From contig NZ_PYVX01000007.1 in NCBI RefSeq assembly GCF_003056305.1, forward strand, positions 62,001-126,000: 64,000 nucleotides of DNA, given 5' to 3'. The position numbers and the translations under genes are program-made. Position 1 is the stretch's first letter. Each line of letters opens with the position of its first letter. Below the pieces are notes generated by a model. It saw only the letters and a list, made by a program, of their open reading frames with translations, was not told the DNA's origin and did no database searches. This document shows positions 62,584-64,000 of this stretch, in pieces. This stretch comes from Halomonas denitrificans. GTDB lineage: Bacteria > Pseudomonadota > Gammaproteobacteria > Pseudomonadales > Halomonadaceae.

Positions 62584-63021
62584 CTACTCGCCGATGTCCT
62601 CGTGCCACAGCTCGGGCGAGGCGGCGATGAAGGCCTCCATCAGCGCGATGCACTCGGGATCCTGCCACACCTCTACCTCGACGCCGCGTTCCTCGAGCAG
62701 CGCCTCCTCGCCGAGGAAGGTCCGGTTCTCGCCGATCACCACCCGGGGGATGCCGTAGAGGAGGATGGCGCCGCTGCACATCGCACAGGGCGAGAGCGTG
62801 GTATAGAGCGTGCTCTCGCGGTAGACCTCGGCCGGATGGCGCCCGGCGTTCTCCAGGGCATCCATCTCGCCGTGCAACACCGCGCTGCCCAGCTGCACGC
62901 GGCGATTGCGGCCGCGGCCGATGATGACACCGCGATGTACCAGCACGGAGCCGATGGGGATGCCGCCCTCGTCGAGCCCCTGGCGGGCCTCCTCGAGCGC
63001 GGCCTGCATGAAGTGTTCCAT
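62584..63021 (-). CDS. Cytosine deaminase-like enzyme of the yeast FCY1 type
   Basis: The 145-residue zinc deaminase of the CDA fold has His 50 and Glu 52 in VLHGEMDALEN and Cys 79 and Cys 82 in TTLSPCAMCSGAILLYGIPR. The whole chain, including GSAVLHGE, VVIGEN and the terminal WHEDIGE, runs parallel to Saccharomyces FCY1, which deaminates free cytosine to uracil. Most bacterial cytosine deaminases (CodA) are unrelated amidohydrolases. The assignment to cytosine is by this resemblance; other nucleobases or nucleosides are possible. Confidence 0.83.
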   Translation of the reverse strand: MEHFMQAALEEARQGLDEGGIPIGSVLVHRGVIIGRGRNRRVQLGSAVLHGEMDALENAGRHPAEVYRESTLYTTLSPCAMCSGAILLYGIPRVVIGENRTFLGEEALLEERGVEVEVWQDPECIALMEAFIAASPELWHEDIGE

Positions 63022-63205
63022 GGGCGGACTCCCTGCCGGATGACAATGTGCACCAGCCTACGTTGTCCGACCGAAGACGCGCCAGCTCAATGCCGGACGG
63101 AGAGGCGGCCTGCGTTGAATGCAGGCTGTGGCACATCCCGGCTATGGTGTACCCAGGCACCCGCTACCGGGTGTCGTGTCGTTCTGCCTTTCAGGAGTTG
63201 CCATC

Positions 63206-64000
63206 GTGGCCGACCAGACCCGCGTGATCACCTTCTACGACGAACGAATGCTGGACCACCACCCCAACATCGAGGTGCCCTTCCTGCCCGACCGCATGGA
63301 CAAGCGGATTCGTCAGCTGCTCGCCGGTCTCGGCACCCCATGGAAATACCCGGAGCATCCCGGGCGCCTGAGCGCCATTCACCATCTGCTGGAGCGCGAA
63401 CCGATTGCCGGTCTCAGCTTCGAACCGGGGCGTGCCGCCACCCGCGAACAGCTCGCCCGGGTCCACACCACCACCTACCTGAACGAGATCTTCAGCCTGC
63501 GGGGACAGAATGCCTGGCTGGATGTGGATACCACGGCGGTCTCACCGGGCAGCATCGAGGCGGCCGAGGTCGCCGCCGGCACTTCCATCGCCGCCGTGGA
63601 GGCCGTCATGGAGGGCCGGTCCGAGAGTGCCTTCGCCCTGGTGCGCCCTCCCGGCCATCATGCGGAGCCGGTTCGAGCGAGGGGGTTCTGCCTCTTCAAC
63701 AACGTCGCGGTGGCCGCCGCCCATGCCCGAGAAGCCCTGGGCTGCCGGCGGGTGATGATCATCGACTGGGACGCCCATCACGGCAACGGCACCCAGGAGA
63801 TCTTCTGGGCCGATCCCGATGTGCTGTTCTTCGACATCCACCGCGCCAGCCCCTTCTACCCCGGTTCGGGTCAGCTCGAAGAGGTCGGGGCCGGCCGCGG
63901 CGAGGGCACCATCATCAACGTTCCGGTTCCCGCGGGCACCGGCGATGAGGCCTATCTCAAGGCCTTCCGCGATATCCTGTTCCCCGCCGCGGACTGGTTC
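63206..64000 (+). CDS. Histone deacetylase/acetylpolyamine amidohydrolase family protein (3' end outside window)
   Basis: The frame is open from GTG 63206 (AGGAG 8 bp upstream) to the window end, 265 codons. Zn-dependent deacetylase motifs are evident: EHPGRLSAIHHLLE, ALVRPPGHHAEPV, GFCLFNNVAVAAAHA, MIIDWDAHHGNGTQEIFW with metal ligands Asp and His, and VLFFDIHRASPFYPGSG. Bacterial members deacetylate acetylpolyamines or act on acetoin-utilisation regulators. The N-terminal about 30 residues (VITFYDERMLDHHPNIEVP) are typical of a bacterial subgroup. The remaining catalytic Tyr region is beyond the window. Confidence 0.88.
   Translation, partial: MADQTRVITFYDERMLDHHPNIEVPFLPDRMDKRIRQLLAGLGTPWKYPEHPGRLSAIHHLLEREPIAGLSFEPGRAATREQLARVHTTTYLNEIFSLRGQNAWLDVDTTAVSPGSIEAAEVAAGTSIAAVEAVMEGRSESAFALVRPPGHHAEPVRARGFCLFNNVAVAAAHAREALGCRRVMIIDWDAHHGNGTQEIFWADPDVLFFDIHRASPFYPGSGQLEEVGAGRGEGTIINVPVPAGTGDEAYLKAFRDILFPAADWF

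Noticed and set aside
62539..63948. 469-codon rightward frame over the cytosine deaminase and HDAC-family genes
   Set aside because: It is out of frame with the HDAC-family motifs and antisense to the deaminase; the true gene begins at GTG 63206 and continues beyond the window.

Overview
The window is a gene-dense, very GC-rich chromosomal segment from a gammaproteobacterium, most likely a Halomonas-type member of the Halomonadaceae. This assignment is an inference from gene families (YeaC, YqcC, DUF3549, RimB-RimK, OmpW, a short proline-utilisation PutA next to an AraC regulator), from a tRNA with encoded CCA, and from the codon composition. No insertion sequence, phage, rRNA operon or CRISPR array was seen. 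Because of the GC content nearly every gene is shadowed by long spurious open frames on the other strand.

Left part (1-10.4 kb): the end of a fadE-type acyl-CoA dehydrogenase, an SLC13-type anion transporter with RCK domains, and a leftward metabolic group (class III aminotransferase, carboxymuconolactone-decarboxylase-like protein, crotonase) facing a divergent RpiR regulator. Then come a quinone reductase, a hypothetical protein, a glycerophosphodiesterase and a CynX-type MFS transporter.

Cobalamin region (10.4-24.6 kb, all on the minus strand): two adjoining operons. The first (btuB-btuF-btuC-btuD-cobO-bluB-cobQ) starts with a strong promoter and a well-formed cobalamin riboswitch. It covers uptake across both membranes, adenosylation, dimethylbenzimidazole synthesis and cobyric acid synthesis. 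The second (cobT-cbiZ-cbiB-cobD-cobU-cobS-cobC-cobU-like) has start/stop overlaps throughout and covers cobinamide salvage, remodelling and nucleotide-loop assembly. No corrin-ring genes are present, so the locus looks built for import and remodelling of cobamides. It carries two CobU homologues that keep complementary parts of the family signature.

Middle (24.7-41 kb): a Tat-exported sulfite dehydrogenase with its cytochrome c, an alcohol dehydrogenase, a DUF2797/YeaC/rhomboid group, NAD kinase with a metallophosphoesterase, an EamA transporter, a Pmp3/YqaE fusion protein, a CBS protein and tRNA-Gly(CCC). The proline-utilisation locus follows (AraC regulator, putA, a possible 26-codon ORF, putP), with a near-perfect inverted repeat in front of putA.

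Right part (41-64 kb): two small unknown proteins, OmpW behind an FNR/Anr-like site, the DUF3549-rimB-rimK group, a SanA/YdcF protein, and the suf operon (regulator-sufBCDS-sufT) with a Fur box upstream. Then come yjdM, panE, gloA, a GMC oxidoreductase with a Tat-exported small subunit, a ribbon-helix-helix protein, an FrnE-like DsbA-family protein, an Hsp20 behind a textbook Anr/FNR class II promoter, an EamA transporter, a yeast-FCY1-type cytosine deaminase, and the start of a histone-deacetylase-family gene cut by the window end.

All calls rest on reading the sequence and recalled family motifs; no database search was run.
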